Positions 1 to 10,349 of a DNA stretch of 64,000 nucleotides are shown here, piece after piece. Origin of the DNA: Prorocentrum cordatum (lineage: Eukaryota > Sar > Dinophyceae > Prorocentrales > Prorocentraceae); the NCBI GenBank assembly GCA_963575745.1, contig CAUYUJ010020682.1:526501-590500 (forward strand), given 5' to 3'. Each line of letters begins with the position of its first letter. Positions within the stretch are counted from its first letter, which is position 1. Under the pieces are notes generated by a model, which saw only the letters and a list, made by a program, of their open reading frames with translations, had not been told where the DNA came from and made no database searches. The position numbers were made by a program, and so were the translations under genes.

Positions 1-712
1 GGCATCCGTTGGGGGGCCTATTGGGGTCGGCGGTGGGGCCCGCGGAACGGGCCCAAGAGGGTTTCGGAGAAGGGGCCCGAGAGGGCCCCACGAAGACACC
101 CGACGGACGCTAGAACAGGGGGGTGCGTTGTGGCATCCATTGGGCGCTCTCTTTGGAGCAATCTTGGGGCCTTCTTGGAGTCCCAGTAGGTCCTACTGGG
201 GCGCCCTGCAGGCGCGAGGTGAGCCCGCTGAGGGCCCCGATAGGGCCCCAATATTGCCCCGGGAGAGCCCCGAGAATGCACCCGACGGATGCTACAACGC
301 GGGGGGGCGGGGTGGGAGGAGGCGTTGTAGCATCCGTCGGGGGCCATCTTGTGGTTTCTTGAGGCCGTCCGAAACCGCGCCGGAAGGCCCTGGAAGGCCC
401 CGGCAGGGCTCCAAGATGGCGCCACGAGGGCCTCAGGGTCCACCAACCTGTCACACAAAAAAACCGTGTTCGTGACAGGTTGTTGGCTTCCCTTGGGGCC
501 CTGTTGGGGCCCGCAGATACCGCGCTGGAGGGCCCTGGCCCTACGAGGGCCCCAGGACGGCCGACAGCGGGCCCCAGGGGCCCGAGGGACAGCCATGTGG
601 GCCTCTCGTGCACGACAAGCGTTTTAAACGGCCACTCTTATATATGACGCGTCTCGTATACGACTACTATTATAGATGGCCCCTCGGGTCCGGGACAGGC
701 TCGACCATTGAC
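1..712 (-). repeat. Composite repeat family A, copy 1
   Basis: GC-rich low-complexity DNA built on GGGCCC/CAAGAGGGCC words with regularly spaced hairpins. Its reverse complement is collinear with 11700-12500: both carry a 'GTATACGAGAC' or 'GCATACGAGAC' segment, then a 'TTGTCRTGCACG(G/A)GAGGCCCAC' segment, a 'TGTTCG...GACAGGT' hairpin, and several hairpins containing GGATGCTACAAC. Long open frames cross it in several registers on both strands, but they are proline/glycine/arginine-rich and match nothing, so they are read as by-products of GC richness. No gene is called. Confidence 0.75.
282..340. repeat. Perfect 19-bp hairpin (GGATGCTACAAC family)
   Basis: The left arm 282-300 (CCGACGGATGCTACAACGC) is perfectly complementary to the right arm 322-340, with a 21-nt G-rich loop. 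Related, slightly decayed hairpins lie at 97-152, 12085-12124, 12236-12273 and 12371-12411, spaced roughly 130-190 bp inside family A. An unrelated hairpin at 443-486 (CCAACCTGTCAC / GTGACAGGTTGTTGG) sits in the same block. Confidence 0.85.
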
Positions 713-949
713 TATTGTTTGGGATGTCCCAGCCGGAGGCCTTCTGGCCAGAATCCTTCCAGGTTTCTGGGCGCAGCTGGTCTGCAGCGGTTGCTCTTCC
801 ACCGTCCCTTTCTCCCTTTTGTGGATGGGTGTACCCCTCCCTCCCCCCCTCCCCCCCCTTCGTCTCGACGCGGGGGTGAGGGGGGCGCGGGGGCACCCAA
901 GATGGCCCAAGATGGCTCCAAGACAGCCTCAGAGAGCCTACGATGACAT
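713..949. other. Junction of repeat families A and B, no gene seen
   Basis: This holds a C-rich polypyrimidine tract (about 835-866) followed by a G-rich tract. The matching junction in the inverted copy lies around 11500-11600. No coding feature is supported. Confidence 0.5.
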
Positions 950-2390
950 GCACGGCGGGTTAAGATGGCTCCGTATTTTCCATATGCTTCAAAATGCCAA
1001 AACACCGCCCCAATGCGGGTTCAAATGGCTTTGGGGCCTCCAGAGGACGCCCCCGACAGGCAACAATTTTTTCCCAAACCTATATGTAATTAGTCGGTGT
1101 TGTTTGACTTCTCGCCTTGCCGTTTCCGGGAAGCCTCAAGAAGGTTCCAAGATGGCCCCAGGCCCAGGAAGGCTCCACTACAGTTCCAAGAACGCCTTAA
1201 AAGCTTAAGAGGGCCCCAAAAGGCTATTATAGGGGCTCTCGAGGTGCAGGACCAATTCCCCCCTGTGTGATCAGCAGAGACTTTGAACACCACGTTGGCT
1301 TGAAAGGATGCTTGCTGTTCGGAGGTATCTTTGTGATGCGTTTGGCCCAGAGGGCTCCAAGATGGCCCCATATGCTTCAAGATGACATCAAAGATGGCGC
1401 AAGGTGGCCTCCAGGAGATCTTGCCGCCCTGAGGCGGGTGCGAGTGGCCCTGGGGCTTTGCCAGGGCGCCCACGAGAGGCCCAATTCTTTCCAAAACCTT
1501 GATCAAAGCAGTGAGTTTGGCCTTTCGCAAGCCCGCTTTCGATAGCGCGCGCCTCAAGATGGTTCCAAGAAGGCCCAAGAGGGGCCCCTGAGGTTTCCGA
1601 GACAGCCCCAGGAGCGCCCAAGAGTCTCCCAAAAGGGCATCTTAGGAACTGTATACGGGCAGCGCTACCTCACCCCCCCAGTTTTGATCAACACACACTG
1701 ATACACAGGTTTTGATTGCGTTTAGGGCCCCAACGCGACCCCAGATGCTTTAAGATCGCTGCACGTATTACGCAAGCCGGCCACCCAAGACGGCCTTCAA
1801 CATGCCTCCAAGAAACACCATGATGGCCCCAAGATGGGTCCAATTGGCAACGGAGACGTTCAATGAGGCCCACGAGATGTCCAATCCCTTCCGCGAACCT
1901 AAAGAACATGAATGACGTGTGCTTTCTCGCCTGTTCGCTCCCGATGGGGCTCTGGAGTCCCAAGATGACTCAACGATGGCCTGAGAGGGCCCGCGGAGAG
2001 GCCCAACATGGCCCCAAGAACGCCCAAGAGCGCTCCTCGAGGCGACTTTGGCGGCTCCAGAGGGGCAGCGCTCATTTAGGGCCCCCACTTCCGAGATCGA
2101 TGTCTTCCAAGATGGCCCCAGAAAAGGCCTCCAAGGCCTCTCGAAGAGCCACGATATTGCTTCGAGAAGCGCCCAAGAGGCCCCAGGAGGTCCCCACCCA
2201 AAAAGCCATTGAGAGGCCCCTTGATCGGTTCCAAACAGGCCCCCAGAGCCCCCCCCCCAGAGGCACTTGCATATGCCCAAAGGAGGAGGTCCCCAGAACC
2301 GCCAAGAGAGGCGCCCAAGACGGCCCAGGAGGCCTCCACGGAACGCCCCAGAGGTATCCTTACGAAGCGCACCCAAAAGGCGTATGTCCC
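950..2390 (+). repeat. Composite repeat family B, copy 1 (CCAAGATGGCCCC-rich)
   Basis: Degenerate iteration of CCAAGATGGCCCC/CCAAGAGGGCC words. A less GC-rich segment recurs about every 400-440 bp (near 1060-1110, 1490-1550 and 1890-1950): a CCAAACCT-type motif followed by a TTTGRCTTCTCGCCT-type motif. The same plan is seen in reverse orientation at 10350-11500. The long frame running from 1863 into 3350 crosses TA microsatellites and unrelated repeat borders, so it is not a gene. Confidence 0.7.
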
Positions 2391-2660
2391 TCATGCTCGC
2401 CCTCCTCCGTCTCTTCATTTTCCCCCTCCTCATCCGCCAATGCCTCGTCCTTCGCCCCCCTCCCTCATCCCTCATCCATCCCCCCTTTCCTTCGAGCTTT
2501 ACCGGCTGCCCCCTTCTCTGCTCCCACGCTTCTTCTATTGCCTCAACTCGCCTGGGCATCGTTTCTGGATGGGCTGGTTGGGGATACGCGAAGCGTCAAT
2601 CACTTATTCTGGCCACAGCAGGACCCCAGTCAGCACGCCTTTTTTTTTAGGGGGGGGGGA
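2391..2660 (-). repeat. Dispersed repeat D, copy 1
   Basis: On the minus strand, 2521-2575 carries a conserved core (CATCCAGAAACGATGCCC then GGCGAGTTGAGG) followed by a purine-rich tail. The core recurs at 5671-5726 and 62110-62165, each time followed by A/G-rich DNA. This gives three dispersed copies of a short (~150-250 bp) non-coding repeat. Confidence 0.7.
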
Positions 2661-2942
2661 AATGCGCATACAAAGCGTACCACACACATGCAGAGGTATG
2701 TACATCTGTGTACACACGTCGTTCAATACATGTGGTACAATATGCGTGTAGCACGACATTCATATATATATATATATATATATAGATGGTGCGACATTGT
2801 TGGTGTCAGTCGTCCGTGCTGTTATATACGTGGGCCATACGTTCTGTGCAATTTACGTGATGTTGCCAACGCGTTGCGTTACATGTCGTGCAATATACAC
2901 GGTACGGCCCGTATGTCCATGTCGCGAAATGCACACACACAC

Positions 2943-2984
<42 letters not shown>

Positions 2985-3018
2985 GTATATATCTATATAT
3001 ATATATATATATATAGAT
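2661..3018. repeat. TA microsatellites and CA/TG-rich DNA
   Basis: Alternating purine-pyrimidine DNA: TA runs at about 2762-2784 and 2950-3015, with ACACAC- and TGTG-rich sequence between. The TA run ends exactly where the 0.94-kb repeat begins at 3019. Nothing coding is seen. Confidence 0.85.
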
Positions 3019-3955
3019 CCCTATATTTTTGCAAGCCCGGGCGGGGGGAAAACCCGTCCCCCCAAAAAAATACCAGATTCCCGGGATCTGGGGTTTTGGG
3101 ACCTTTCGGACGGGCCTCGAAGCGGCCCCTGGGGCCTCGCAGGGCGTTTTGCCAAGCCTTCGCAGCACACCTAGGGCAATCAGGGGGGTCATCGGAGACG
3201 TCCCACAGAACCCCAAGACAGCACAAGAGCGTTCCAAGAAGCCGTCATACCCCGAAGGATCGCTCCAAAACGTACCAAGAGGCCTCCAGGAGCACCCCCA
3301 AGAAGGCCCCAAGAGGGAATAATAATCGATTTAATGTAGGTTTTTGGTGAATTTCGGATTCTCCTCTTTTCGGCTTCTCGACGCTCCAAGACAGCGGTCT
3401 TCTGGGCGTCCGAAGTCGCCTGGGAGGCTCCAGAATCGCCCCGCAACCATCCGAAAGGGCTTCCGGGCAGTCCGAGAGAGACCCAGAACGGCACAACAGG
3501 GGTCCAAAATGGCCCTAAGAGAGTCCCAGGGCGGCCCAAGATGGCCCCAAGACACCCTCCGAAGCATTTCAAATCGTGACCGGGGCGTTCAGGGAGACTG
3601 CGGTTAGAGGCAGGTTGGCCTTAGGAAGCCCCAGAGGCCCCCAGAACACGCCCAGGAGGCCTCCAGAAGGCTTTAAGAAAGCCTGAGAACTTTGGTGAGG
3701 CCCCCAGAGGCTCTCCAAGGAGGAACCTCCGCAAAAAGAGCTGAGGAGGATGGTGAGAATACCCAGGGTATGGCGAGAATGAGGAAAATAAGCATGGAGG
3801 AGGGATAACGAACAACATTATTATGACGGCGATGCCAGAAAATGCAACAAGGAGTTATCGCAGAATTGTCCGCTTGACCTCCTGCCATTTCCGCCTGCAT
3901 ACCAATCTTCAAGGACCAAGGTGCATGGCGCGAAGCGCCACTGCAGTCTTGTATC
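3019..3955 (+). repeat. 0.94-kb dispersed repeat, copy 1
   Basis: The first of three near-identical copies (others at 54141-55089 and 55820-56766). Each begins CCTRTATTTTTRCAAGCC, runs through a CCAAGA-rich body, and ends at a CCACTGCAGTCTTGTAT segment preceded by a small hairpin (GGCGCGAAGCGCC). All three end at TA- or TATG-rich DNA, and this copy is also preceded by a TA run. No intact protein is encoded; short open frames differ between copies. It may be a non-autonomous mobile element, which is inference from copy number and sharp borders. Confidence 0.85.
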
Positions 3956-4486
3956 TATATATATATACATGGTCTGCGTCTGCACAGATGCACATACTAT
4001 GTGTGTGCGTGTCTACACACATGTGGTACACACCGCGGGATGCAATCGACGCGGTGTAATGGGACGCAGCTTTCGGTATGCAGCGTTTGTTGTGCATTGA
4101 ATGTGATGTGAGCTATGATATGCCATATGGGTGGTAATGTGATGGTTTGACATCTAGTGTGCCATTGGTTGGATGTGATGTACATATTTGACATGTGCGC
4201 GGTCCAGACTGCAACCTTCGTCATCACCACGTCGTCATGGGCGCGCCATTATCGCAGCCAATCCATCACGCGCCATCATCACGCCATCATCATCACGCCA
4301 TCTTCATGCCACCATCATCGCGCCATCATTGCCACGACGTCATCATTGCATCATGGATCACGTCGTCATTTTCGCGCCCAAATAATGGTCACGCCGTCAT
4401 CATAATCACATGAAGGGAAAAACATGAATTTGCGCGCCGAGCAACAATTCATCGAAATGGCTTTGGAAACCCACCGCACCCAATAA
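3956..4486. other. TG/CA-rich then CATCATCACGC-rich DNA, no gene
   Basis: TATATA and TGTGTG words at 3956-4230 are followed by an imperfect CATCATCACGCC iteration at about 4205-4410. The open frames here are repeat translations. Confidence 0.6.
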
Positions 4487-4507
4487 GGCTGACCCCCGGG
4501 GGGGGGG

Positions 4508-4680
4508 CCAGCCTCATTGGGGACGGCGGGGACGCAAGGCCAGAACGATCGACTGTTGCGTTCGGCAGAGAATCCAATGAGGATGACCCCCTGGGGGGGG
4601 ATTCCCCTCATTGGTGTCGCTGCCGAACGCAAGAGTCGATCGTTCTGGCCTTGCGATCCCGCCGTCTTCAATGAGGCTGA
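4508..4680. mobile_element. Foldback (MITE-like) element with 61-bp arms
   Basis: Left arm 4508-4568 pairs with right arm 4620-4680; about 55 of 61 positions are complementary, with 44 of 47 in the inner part (4522-4568 / 4620-4666). The loop has its own nested palindrome (CCAATGAGG 4573-4581 / CCTCATTGG 4606-4614). A GGCTGACCCCC word flanks both sides directly (4487 and 4675). It has no coding capacity. It resembles a non-autonomous inverted-repeat element or a dinoflagellate introner, and sequence alone does not separate these. Confidence 0.75.
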
Positions 4681-4799
4681 CCCCCCAGAGGGGGGGTGAG
4701 CTGTATTGGATTCTATTCAAGACATGCACTCCGCCCACCAAGCTTCCCGGAAGACCCTCCCGGGACACTTCTGGCGGCCATAGTCAAAACCGGCAACAT

Positions 4800-5030
4800 G
4801 CTCATTGCAGTCCTGGGGCCTCCAATGAGGGGGCCCTCCTGGGAGAGCCTCCCGGGAGCCAATTTCGGCTTGAGGACGTGGCGCCTGGGCCTCTCGAAAG
4901 CCAACTCCGGCTTGAAACGTGCCTCCTGGGGCCTCCCAGAAACGAGTTTCGTTTTGGGGCCCGGCCTCCCGGGACCTCCCGGGAACCAGTTCCGGTTTCG
5001 TGCCGGCGCCTCCTGGGGCCCATTCTCTTG
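4800..5030 (+). repeat. Degenerate ~55-60 bp tandem repeat
   Basis: About four units of a CTCCYGGGAGCC / AGYTYCGGYTT pattern. The plus-strand translation shows four 19-20 aa imperfect repeats, so the open frame (4696-5163) is repeat-derived. Confidence 0.5.
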
Positions 5031-5159
5031 GGGTTTCCTGGAGCCTTCCAGGGCCTCCTGGCCTGGTGCCTCGTGCGATGGGTGGGTGGGCGCGTCGGGG
5101 GTTCAGCTGGTGGGTGCCCGTTGGCGCCTCGTTGGCGCTTTGTTCGTTGTCCGCGGATA

Positions 5160-5640
5160 TTGATTGCACATCGATTGCGCTCTATAGTGTGGAACACATG
5201 ATTATGTTGCATCCTGGCCCGCGCACATACTGCGCCACTGCGCAAATACATCGCATCCCACACATGGAGCCACACAGATTGAAGCATGAGCCCAGCACAC
5301 ATATTGCATCCATCACTGTCATTGCACAGCATTGATTGCCTACCAAACGTTGTACCCCATTGCACAACGTCGTATATTCACACATGTATATGTCTGAACG
5401 TGCATGTGCACCTACATGTGTAGATATACATACAGCCGCGCATGTCGTGTCGGACATATGTGCCGCGTATATCACAATGAGCACTTTGCACAACCAATGT
5501 TGTGCGAATGAGAACGTACCACGCGCAAAGTGCACATCATACCTTGCACGGCGTGTATACACATGTGTTTATATAGCGAATGACTTGTTCATGAGCATTC
5601 CGTAAACAGTTGTGCTCACTGTGTTCTTGTGGGGCGAATC
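5160..5640. other. CA/TG-rich intergenic DNA, no gene
   Basis: Lower-GC DNA with ACACATG, TATACACA and TTGCAC words, resembling 2690-2940 and 3960-4230. No coding signal. Confidence 0.5.
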
Positions 5641-5670
5641 GTTCACTGAGGCCTCGCATGCGCCCGGCAG

Positions 5671-5830
5671 TCCATCCAGAAACTATGCCCTGGCGAGTTG
5701 AGGTGATCAGAGAAGACGCGTGGGAACAAATTGGAGCTGTTGATCGTCCCAAGGGAAGGGGGGGAGGACAGGGGAGGAGGGGGCGGGGGATAATCAAAAA
5801 GAGGGCATGCAAAGGGGCCAGAGACATCTT
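5671..5830 (+). repeat. Dispersed repeat D, copy 2
   Basis: Carries CATCCAGAAACTATGCCC followed by GGCGAGTTGAGGTGATCAGA and a G/A-rich tail. It matches the minus strand of 2521-2575 and the plus strand of 62110-62165. The flanking 5830-6015 is CTTGGGGCCTCTTGG low-complexity DNA of the family B type. Confidence 0.7.
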
Positions 5831-6020
5831 GGATGCTCCTCGGGATTTCTGGGGATGTCTTTCCGGCGCTTCTTGGAGGCCTCTTGGGGCGTCTTTGGGG
5901 CCTCTTGGCGGTGGGGGCCGCTCGGAGGCCTCTTGGGGCCTCTTACGGAATTTCTGGGGGCCTTCTGGGGGCGTCTTGGGGCATCTTGGGGGCTCGTTGC
6001 ACTTGTGCACGGCGGAGGGC

Positions 6021-6320
6021 ATGACATATCGGAACACGCAGCTTATCGCGCGCGTGATTGGGAAGTTGCAGAGTGTAGGCGCACAGTGGTTCATTGGAGG
6101 CGACTTCCATGTGGCGCCAGAGGTGTTGGCAGAGGTCGAGAGCGTGAGGGCGGCCAAGGCGACGGTGGTCGCGGCCAAGCGGTACGTGTCGGCACGCGTG
6201 CGGCAGCAGCGAGATCGACTACTTCTTGGTGGCGCAGGTCCAGAACGTCGCAGTTCAGGAGGAGTGGCCGGCAGCGCCGCACGAGCCAGTGGGGCTCACG
6301 ATCAATCTGAAGGTGGTCGA
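6021..6320 (+). pseudogene. LINE apurinic-type endonuclease, C-terminal fragment
   Basis: The first frame reads ...NTQLIARVIGKLQSVGAQ, then WFIGGDFHVAPEVL, which fits the GDFN..P motif of endonuclease/exonuclease/phosphatase-fold LINE nucleases. The reading frame then slips by one base near 6178. The next frame reads SGTCR...GSSEIDYFLVA (6179-6234), then PHEPVGL near 6280, matching the S-x-I-DYF and PHxPV motifs of the same fold. The N-terminal half with the first metal ligands is absent, so this cannot be active. The domain call is firm; the exact indel is inferred from where the frames switch. Confidence 0.85.
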
Positions 6321-8290
6321 GCGTATGGTCAGGGTGCTGGAGAAGCCCGAGGCGCTGCCAGACGTGCAGATAGGGTGTGCGCCATCTCTTCCGCGGCACG
6401 AGGATGTGAAGCAGTTCCGCGCGCAGGTGGAGGCGAGCCAGGAGTGGGCTAAATACATGCAGGCGCTCGAGAAGGAGGCGTTCCAGGTGCGCGGCATGCA
6501 CTGGGGCCAGAGCGACCCTCATGCTGGCAGTGCTGGAGAGCCGAAGTGGCGCGTGAAGCCGCTGAGCTTCGGAGGCGAGAGCGTGCCGACGGCGGCGAAG
6601 GCAGCTACCTGGTGGAGATGGGCGAAGCGGTCTACGCATGGCTTGCAGGGCGCGTACCAGCGGTGCCGCAAAGAGAAGGAGCACGAGCATATCCAGAAAT
6701 GACAGCGCGAGGCCGCGGAGCTGGAGAAGCTATTCAGTACGAGGCCCAAGCGCATGAAGTACATCGGTTTGGAGGACCAGGGCGTATGGCAGGCCAGGTG
6801 CGACCTGATCGCCGCAGGCCAGCTGCGGGGGAGAGCAAGGAGGCGATCTTCCAGGGGTGGTGCAGGAGGCAGAGCGCAGGATGACAGGCGCGAAGTGGGC
6901 CGAGAAGCTGGATATTGCGGCGGCAGGAGCTGCAGGAGGGCTACACAAGTTGAGCAAGGCGGCGGTCGTCTGGGGGCCCAGGCGAGCAGACAAGGCAGAG
7001 AAGGCGGCGGACCCCGTGGAGACGGCGGAGTTCACGTTGGAGGAGTGGAAGGTCGTCTGGCGGGTTAACGAGGCGCTGCAGGAGGCGCCGAGGCCGTGGG
7101 AGCAGGAGGCCAGGGAGGAGCTCGACGACTTCGCGGAGGATGACGTCGGCAAGCTGAAGGAGGTTGCGCGCACCTTCAGGGAGCGCACGGGCACGACAGT
7201 GGATCGGTGGCACACCTCGATTCTGCAGGGTGCGGGTGGCGAGGCACATCGCAAGTTGCTGGATTTTCTGAGGCAGGCGGAGCGCGCGCTGATCTGGCCG
7301 ATCCACATGGCGACGGCGTTGTTCTTCATCACCCCGAAGACCTTTACGTCCGACAGGGTGGTCGGGCCGCTACCGACTACCATCCGCGCTCGGGAAATCA
7401 CGCGCGCGCCCTGCATGAACAGGTGGGCGAAGGAGAATCAGCGCAGTTGGGATTGCACAAGCTATGGCAAGGCGGCGGAGGACGCAGCTTGGGGCGTTCT
7501 GCTGAGCCACGGCATGGGCGACCCTGACGACCAGAGCGAGGAGCTGGAGGCTACGATCGCAGCGATGCTGGACTTGGCCAAGGCCTTCGAGAAGGTCCGC
7601 CTGCACGCGTTGTGGGGGACGGGCAAGCAGCTCAACTTCAACGTGGGAGTGTTGGCGGTGGTGCGCTCGTATTTCGCGATGGCGAGGAGGCCGGTCGCGG
7701 GGGGGGCCGCGTCCAGCGAGACGAGTGCGGCGGCCGCCATGGTCGCGGGCAGCACGTTCTCGGTGCACTTGCTGAAGATGGTCATCTAGTGTACGGTGGA
7801 CGGATTGGTTGTAGAGCGACCGCGGGTTAAGTGGCGCATGCACGTGGACGACCTGTGCGTGAGGCTTCGGCAACAGCAGCATTGCGTCGTGCAGGAGTTC
7901 AGCGACGCCACTGACGCGGGTTTCCAGGGCTTCGGCAAGGTGGGCCCGGGGTCCTCGGCGGGCAGCCGACGCAAAGGGGCGGCCGCGGCAAGCGCGAGGT
8001 GGGCGCGCCAGGCGGTGCGCCCGCCTCGCGCTTCCAGTGGCGCGGGCGCAGTGGCGCGGGCGCATCCATATCTCGGAGTGGACCTGGTCGCGCACGGCGC
8101 GGCGGCGAAGTCCAAGAGCGGCAAGAGGTACAAAGGCATGCTGAGCAGGAGTCGCATGTTGGCCAAGCTCAAGCGCGGCGGCCGCATGATGGCGAAGGGC
8201 GCGGCTGCGGTGTTCAAGCGCGGCTTGAAGAGATCGGTTCTGCACGGCTGCGAGTGTTTCGGCATGCCGGACCACCATTTACGACGATTG
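6321..8290 (+). pseudogene. LINE linker and reverse transcriptase, interrupted
   Basis: The linker (to ~6850) contains a W/R-rich helix-like stretch and a TGA at 6700. The RT is open from 6857 to a TAG at 7787 and resumes in the same frame. Visible features are a finger segment (RALIWPIHM then FFITPK and DRVVGPLPTTIR, 7280-7395), motif A MLDLAKAFEKV (Asp codon 7571-7573), a motif-B-like VAGSTFSVHLL (7745-7778) and motif C MHVDDL (HVDD at 7841-7852). Both catalytic aspartates of motif C are kept, but the TAG lies between motifs B and C. The frame is lost again around 8290. It is a dead copy of a once-functional RT. Confidence 0.88.
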
Positions 8291-10134
8291 AAACGAGAAG
8301 TAGGAAGAGCGCCACCATCGAGGCCACGGAGGCGCCCATCATCCGCTGGGCCTGCGAGGTCTGGCACGCTGCGCCGTGCGACGAGGGGCGCCCGCAGTGG
8401 GGCAACGTCGAGAGCACGGCGACGAAGGCGCGGCGGAGGCAGCGGCAGGGGGCGGGCGTGACGCCCATGTGGGCCAGAGTGCGTGGGCCAGCTGGGGCGG
8501 TCATCACGTCGCCGAGGCGCGCGGGGTCTTCGCGGCCAGCGCGACGCACCGTCGTCGCGAAGGACGGCCGCGAGATGGATGTGCGCGAGCTCTGCCACAT
8601 GGACGCTGCGGCGATGCTCAGGAAGGATGTGCAGGAACAGTTGTGGGAGGCTTGGGCCAAGGCAGAGGAGCGCGAGAGTCTGGGGCCCGCGCCGCTCGCG
8701 GACCCCGCGGTGGCGCCGTTGCAGGCGAGGTATTTTCCGAAGCACGCCAAAAACGCGGCGAAGAAGGCGTTCGTGAGCGGGAGCTTGACGATGCGCAAGT
8801 TATGCCAGTGCAGCATCCTGCCGACGCGCATCTGCACGGCGCGCGGCATGGCTGTGGGCACCCCGCACCACCGGCGCTCCAAGTGCCCAGTGCTGCGCGA
8901 GCAGAGGCTGCAGGCGCAGCCAGAGCGGCGGGCGGCTGCGGAGCAGCAGGAGGACAGTTTGTTGTGGACGAGAGTGCTCGTGCGACATCCAGAGGCGGAT
9001 TGGAAGTTCGCGGGGGTCGACGAGGGCCAGTGCATGCAACCAGCAGTAGAAGGAGACGAGAACTATTTCGCGGGTGACATCGCGCGCGACGGGCCCAAGC
9101 TCGGGCACTGCGACTGGGCGCAGACGGGCTGGGCGGCTATGTCGATTAACGAGGATGGCAAGCCGGAGTGCCAGATGTGGGGGCCACTGCCGTGTACGCT
9201 ACCGGTGCACAGGAGGGTTGAGCGCGCGGAGATGTGGGCTTTCTACAAGGCGCTGGAGCAGAAGTTGGGCGACGGCAGGATCTACGCGGACCGCGCGGGC
9301 ATCGTCGAAGGCCTGCAGAAGGGCGAGCGCTGGCGCCTCAACTGGAAGAGGCCGCGCGCGGACATCTGGGAGAGGATATGGCACAAGATTCGCGATATGG
9401 ATCTAGACGCCAACGAGGTCTACCATGCGAGGTCGCACAGGTCCAAGGCGAGGATCGAGCTGCTGGAGGGCAACGAGAGGAAGATCGCGAAGGGCAACGC
9501 CGAGGTAGACCTGTTGGCCAAAGCAGGAGCGGAGTTGGACGCTTACTACGGGAATCACCAGGCGATGGAAGACCTGGCGCGCAAAGTACGCTGGGCAGTG
9601 CAGAATGCTGGCAGCTGGCCTCAGCAGATGGCGGGTGAATGGCCCGATGCGCCCAAGCGAGAACGGGGGCGACCAGAGCGCAAGCTGGTGAAGCCGCAGA
9701 CTGCGCTCGCGAGATACGAGGTGCAGGAGGTCAACGGCTGGCTGGTATGCTTGCGATGCGGGCGGCGAGCGGCCACTGAAAGGATGAGCAAGAAGTTGCG
9801 GGGGTCTGAGTGCAAGCCGCCGCCGTCGGGATCAACGGGGTCGAGAGCTACGGAATCCGCGAGTTCGTCGGGGGCCAGCGCGGCCATGGCTGCGGCGGCC
9901 ACCGCCGCAGCAGCAGCCGCGGCAGCGGCAGAAGGTGACCAACAACGACGGAATCCAGGAGGCGATGCGCGGAGACGGGAACATCGTGTCGAGGTGCACG
10001 GTTCGTGCGTGGTGCGCGTGGTGTGCGATGTGCATTCGGCGAGAAGAAGAGCGGGTCTTGGGGCGGCATGCCCAGGGCCCCTGGCCACGGTGGGGCCTGA
10101 GCTCCAAGGGCGACGCCGAGCGCGAGAAGCGTGA
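8291..10134 (+). pseudogene. LINE RNase H domain and C-terminal tail
   Basis: Open without stops to 10134. After a basic thumb/connection stretch, an RNase H fold is visible. The first acidic residue is in GDIARDG (Asp 9076-9078), then Glu in VERAEMW (9229-9231), Asp in IYADRAGIV (9289-9291) and Asp in KGNAEVDLLAK (9508-9510), with HARSHRSKARI just before the last. The D-E-D-D set therefore survives. A C-x2-C pair (WLVCLRCG, about 9739-9762) follows, as in the tail of the second LINE fragment at 39669-40001. An alanine run (9885-9930) is a GCN repeat. The most 3' part may have shifted frame, since another open frame (9935-10213) carries a Cys-rich segment. Expression is unlikely given the upstream breaks. 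Confidence 0.85.
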
Positions 10135-10349
10135 TCGGATCTTGGCAGGCAAGCGCCTGCAAACGGGAAAGGTCTTGGATGCTGAACTGCAGTTGCCAGT
10201 GCGTCGCGGGTAAGCACTGCGCGGCGAAGGCGCTGAAGATCGGAGGGGCCTTCGGGAAGGCCTGAGAATGAGCCCGTTGGCGGGATCCGCGGCAGGTTTT
10301 TTTTTTGGGGGGGGGATAGAAAAAACTTCTTGGGGGCTTGTTGAAGTAT

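Larger units (their letters stand above)
6021..10212 (+). mobile_element. 5'-truncated, decayed non-LTR retrotransposon (EN-RT-RNase H)
   Basis: Remnant of one LINE-like ORF2, with domains in order: apurinic endonuclease fragment (6021-6320), linker, reverse transcriptase (about 6860-8290), RNase H (about 9060-9540) and a Cys-containing tail. The endonuclease begins in mid-domain, so the element is 5'-truncated, as is usual for target-primed insertion. It is interrupted by frameshifts near 6178, 6830-6860 and 8290-8320 and by in-frame stops at 6700-6702 (TGA) and 7787-7789 (TAG). An RNase H after the RT points to the I-type group of LINEs. No clear 3' tail or target-site duplication was found; the 3' limit is set at the last open codon near 10212. 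Confidence 0.88.

Noticed and set aside
1863-3350. A 495-codon plus-strand open frame
   Set aside because: It crosses family B repeats, dispersed repeat D, TA microsatellite and the border of the 0.94-kb repeat, and its translation is low-complexity.
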